Shown here: one piece after another, positions 5,311 to 7,475 of the stretch
Numbering within the stretch: position 1 is the stretch's first letter
How the letters are laid out: the number at the start of each line of letters is the position of its first letter
Assembly: GCA_023264915.1 (NCBI GenBank)
Contig: JAHFUU010000111.1
Location: 1 to 7,475, forward strand
From: Microthrixaceae bacterium
GTDB taxonomy: Bacteria > Actinomycetota > Acidimicrobiia > Acidimicrobiales > Acidimicrobilacustridaceae
Direction of reading: 5' to 3'
Length of the DNA: 7,475 nucleotides
Translations under genes and position numbers: made by a program
The notes under the pieces: model-generated
What the model saw: only the letters and a program-made list of their open reading frames with translations
Told to the model about the DNA's origin: nothing
Databases searched by the model: none

Positions 5311-7287
5311 ATGAGCGGCATCCGCCTCACACATGTTCCAGGACTTGATGGGCTGCGAGGCGTCGCTGTGGTGGCGGTCCTGCTGTTCCACGGGGGGATG
5401 CTCAGGGGTGGCTTCTTGGGCGTCGACCTGTTCTTCGTGCTGTCGGGCTTCCTGATCACCTCGTTGCTCATGGCGGAATGGAACAAGACCGGGAGGATCG
5501 ACCTGCTCGCATTCTGGCGCAGACGCGCGCGGAGGCTCCTGCCTGCCCTGTTCGCCTTGATCGCCGCTATCGCCTTGATGGCCGTGGTCCTCGCGCGTCC
5601 TGACGAGCTGGGAAGCTGGCGCTGGGATTCCCTTGCCACGATCCTTTACTCGGCCAACTGGCGCCAGGCGTTGGCCAACCAGGATTACTGGGCGCAGTTT
5701 GCGACCCCGTCGCCGCTGCGCCACACCTGGAGCCTGGCGATCGAGGAGCAGTTCTACCTGTTCTGGCCGATTGTGGTCCTCGGAGTTCTCTCGGTCAGGG
5801 CCGGATCCAAGCGTTCTCTGCTGGTTGTCGCGTTGGGCGGTGCATTGGCGTCGGCAACGGCCATGTGGGTGATGTGGAACCCAGACGATCCCAACCGGGT
5901 GTATCTGGGGACCGACACACGAGCAGCAGGGATGCTGCTCGGAGCAGCCACAGCCGTGTGGTTTCGCCGGAGGGGCCCTGCTTCGAGCGATGGCGAGCGA
6001 CGTGCGATCGAGGTCATCGCGGTGGCCGCCGCAGTGATGCTCGGAGTTTCTTGGACCCTGCTCGAAGGAACCTCGCCGTTCCTTTACAGGTACGGGTTCT
6101 TCGCGCTCGAGCTGTGTGCGGTGGCAGTCATCGTCTCGGTGATCCAGCCAGTACGGGGCCCGGTCGCAGCGGTGCTGTCCGCAGCGCCGCTGCGGTGGCT
6201 CGGGCTCATCTCCTACGGCCTCTACCTGTGGCACTGGCCGGTCTTCCTCGTACTGGACGCCAACCAGCAACGCCTCGGCCTCGGCGGTTCGAGTCTCCTT
6301 GGAGCCAAGCTGGCGACGAGCGTGCTCATCGCGACGTTCTCGTTCTACGCGCTGGAACGGCCGGTGAGGTTGAAGGGGTTGGGGGCGTTCGGGCGACCAG
6401 CAATCCTGCCCGCCGCTGCATGCCTGATCATCCTCGGCCTTCTGTGGGCGACCCTGGGTGCGGTTGACACCCAGCCGGTTTCAGCAGGAGAGACCGCATC
6501 GGTCGGAACTCCCTCTGGAGCCGAAGGGCGCGGTGCCTTGCCAGAGCTGACCGGCGCGGAGAAGGCGGCACCCCCACCGGTGATCCCGCCGATCGCCGCA
6601 GGGGCAGTGCCGCGCCCGGCCGGTCGCAATGCCCGGGTCCTGGTGGTCGGGGACTCTGTAGCCGGTGTCCTTGGTGCCACGATGGAGCGTCAGCTCGCCA
6701 ACGAGCTCAAGGTCACCGTCGCACCCCGTGCCATGCCAGCCTGCCCGTTGGACGATGGGGCTGGCCGCATTCGCGACACCGGTGGTGTCAACCAGGTCCG
6801 AGCTGATTGCATGAGATGGCCCAAGTTCTGGAGCGAGGACGTGCGTGCATTCAGGCCAGACGTCGTACTGATGGCTTTCCACGGGCCCGTGCCTGAAGCG
6901 AGCGACGTCGGAGGGCAGTGGCGCTCGCCTTGCAGCCCCGAGTTCCATGACCATTACCTCGCCCTCGTGAAGCAAGCAGTAGACATCCTGTCGTCGGCCG
7001 GGGCCGTGGTCTTCGTGGCCCCCTCTGCATACGCTCGCTTTCCGTTCCTGGATCTCCAGGATCAGGATGGGCGGGTCGACTGCATGACCGGCGTCTACGA
7101 GGAGGCCATCGCGGCCAAGCCAGCTGCACGACGGCTCATGCTGGATCGGTATGTCTGCCCTGATCACCAGTGCAGGGACACCATCGACGGCGTGACGATC
7201 CGTCCCGACGGGATCCACTACGACAGAGGTGGCGCACCTCTCATCGCCAGGTGGATCCTCACCCAGATGCTGCAGCCAACCCAATAG
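5311..7287 (+). CDS. Membrane O-acyltransferase (acyltransferase-3) with C-terminal SGNH-like domain
   Basis: A 658-residue protein of the OatA-like two-domain type, which transfers acyl (often acetyl) groups across the membrane to envelope glycans. The acyltransferase-3 domain (about 8-350) shows LDGLRG (12-17), the catalytic-type His in LLFHGG (24-29), GFLGVDLFFVLSGFLIT (34-50), RRRARRLLPA (70-79), TWSLAIEEQFYLFWP (139-153) and SYGLYLWHWP (301-310). About eleven hydrophobic segments can be drawn, the last at 364-384, which would put the C-terminus outside. A Pro/Ala/Gly-rich linker (386-440) leads to the SGNH-like domain: block I VLVVGDSV (443-450, Ser449) and block V DGIHYD (633-638, Asp633/His636). 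The block III Asn is not evident (MAFHGPVP, 521-528). Six cysteines (478, 500, 541, 591, 616, 621) suit an extracytoplasmic, disulfide-bonded fold. ATG 5311, with GGTGAG nine bases upstream, is preferred to TTG 5230. The substrate cannot be told from sequence. Confidence 0.88.
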   Translation: MSGIRLTHVPGLDGLRGVAVVAVLLFHGGMLRGGFLGVDLFFVLSGFLITSLLMAEWNKTGRIDLLAFWRRRARRLLPALFALIAAIALMAVVLARPDELGSWRWDSLATILYSANWRQALANQDYWAQFATPSPLRHTWSLAIEEQFYLFWPIVVLGVLSVRAGSKRSLLVVALGGALASATAMWVMWNPDDPNRVYLGTDTRAAGMLLGAATAVWFRRRGPASSDGERRAIEVIAVAAAVMLGVSWTLLEGTSPFLYRYGFFALELCAVAVIVSVIQPVRGPVAAVLSAAPLRWLGLISYGLYLWHWPVFLVLDANQQRLGLGGSSLLGAKLATSVLIATFSFYALERPVRLKGLGAFGRPAILPAAACLIILGLLWATLGAVDTQPVSAGETASVGTPSGAEGRGALPELTGAEKAAPPPVIPPIAAGAVPRPAGRNARVLVVGDSVAGVLGATMERQLANELKVTVAPRAMPACPLDDGAGRIRDTGGVNQVRADCMRWPKFWSEDVRAFRPDVVLMAFHGPVPEASDVGGQWRSPCSPEFHDHYLALVKQAVDILSSAGAVVFVAPSAYARFPFLDLQDQDGRVDCMTGVYEEAIAAKPAARRLMLDRYVCPDHQCRDTIDGVTIRPDGIHYDRGGAPLIARWILTQMLQPTQ

Positions 7288-7321
7288 CAAGTCAGCGGCG
7301 TCTCAGTGGCTGGCCGGCGGT

Positions 7322-7475
7322 TCAGTCCAGCTGTGAGGCGTGGTCCGGCCCATAGTCGATCAGCACCTCATCGCCGTCTGCTATGGGGCGGATTGCCACC
7401 ACGCTGAGCTCCAGCCCGTCGAGATCACAGTGCAGCTCGGCGTTCGGCTCGTGCGAGTGGTTGAGGAACGAGGTC
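7322..7475 (-). CDS. SET-domain protein, C-terminal fragment (cut by window edge)
   Basis: The last 50 residues of a minus-strand gene whose start lies beyond the window. Two hallmarks of the SET lysine-methyltransferase domain are present in order and at normal spacing: NHSHEPN (bases 7442-7462, matching the family's NHSCxPN motif with His for Cys) and GDEVLIDYG (7349-7375, matching the GEELTxDYG motif whose Tyr is catalytic). The NH motif helps bind S-adenosylmethionine. The protein ends 8 residues after the DYG motif, so there is no cysteine-rich post-SET segment. The target is unknown: bacterial SET proteins have been linked to methylation of ribosomal, histone-like or host proteins, and nothing here chooses among them. 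It converges on the acyltransferase with 34 bases between stops. A shared bidirectional terminator is expected, but I see no strong hairpin in the gap. Confidence 0.8.
   Translation of the reverse strand, partial: TSFLNHSHEPNAELHCDLDGLELSVVAIRPIADGDEVLIDYGPDHASQLD

Noticed and set aside
5215..6270. Long minus-strand open frame opposite the acyltransferase (351 codons)
   Set aside because: The translation is dominated by Arg, Gln, Glu and His with no hydrophobic core or domain. It mirrors codon bias of the real gene on the other strand.
7288..7321. Convergent terminator between the acyltransferase and SET genes
   Set aside because: Only short imperfect pairing (for example GCTGG with CCAGC across a large loop) and no T-tract on either strand. 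Not enough to call a terminator.

Overview
The window is GC-rich, with GC-rich third codon positions, GTG as well as ATG starts, and tightly overlapping stop/start codons. Gene content and style point to an actinobacterium (Actinomycetota). The lineage is inferred from gene order and codon use, and no marker gene is present to fix it further.

Bases 1-212 hold no gene I can support. They carry two adjacent inverted repeats (93-112 and 118-133) and end in a strong ribosome binding site. Bases 213-4948 form one compact plus-strand operon of the Tad (tight adherence) / Flp type IVc pilus type: a CpaE/TadZ-like MinD/ParA-type ATPase (213-992), the CpaF/TadA assembly ATPase (994-2433), the inner-membrane platform proteins TadB (2430-3344) and TadC (3341-4195), a small Flp-type prepilin (4275-4499) and a TadE-type pseudopilin (4496-4948). 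Most junctions overlap by 4 bases (GTGA or ATGA) or are 1 base apart, suggesting translational coupling. Only the pilin gene has its own leader and a strong ribosome binding site, which fits the need for more pilin than machinery. CpaE would place the system in the cell, CpaF would power it, TadB/TadC would form the membrane platform, and Flp and TadE would be matured by a prepilin peptidase that is not in this window.

Bases 4949-5310 (362 bases) have no convincing gene. They hold an 8-bp-arm inverted repeat (5137-5159) that may end the tad transcript, and a perfect 12-bp palindrome (5262-5273) just upstream of the next gene. Bases 5311-7287 encode a large membrane O-acyltransferase (acyltransferase-3 family) fused to an extracytoplasmic SGNH-like domain, probably acting on a cell-envelope glycan. 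After a gap of 34 bases comes the convergent 3' end of a SET-domain protein on the minus strand (7322-7475), cut by the window edge.

I found no RNA gene, CRISPR array, insertion sequence or att site. The most distinctive points are the P-loop of the CpaE-like protein without its usual GK lysine, the hydrophobic segment in front of the Flp cleavage site, the shared GQ-x-x-x-E processing motif in Flp and TadE, the non-coding stretch where a third pseudopilin might be expected, and the bacterial SET-domain gene. I do not see clear evidence of a wholly new system.
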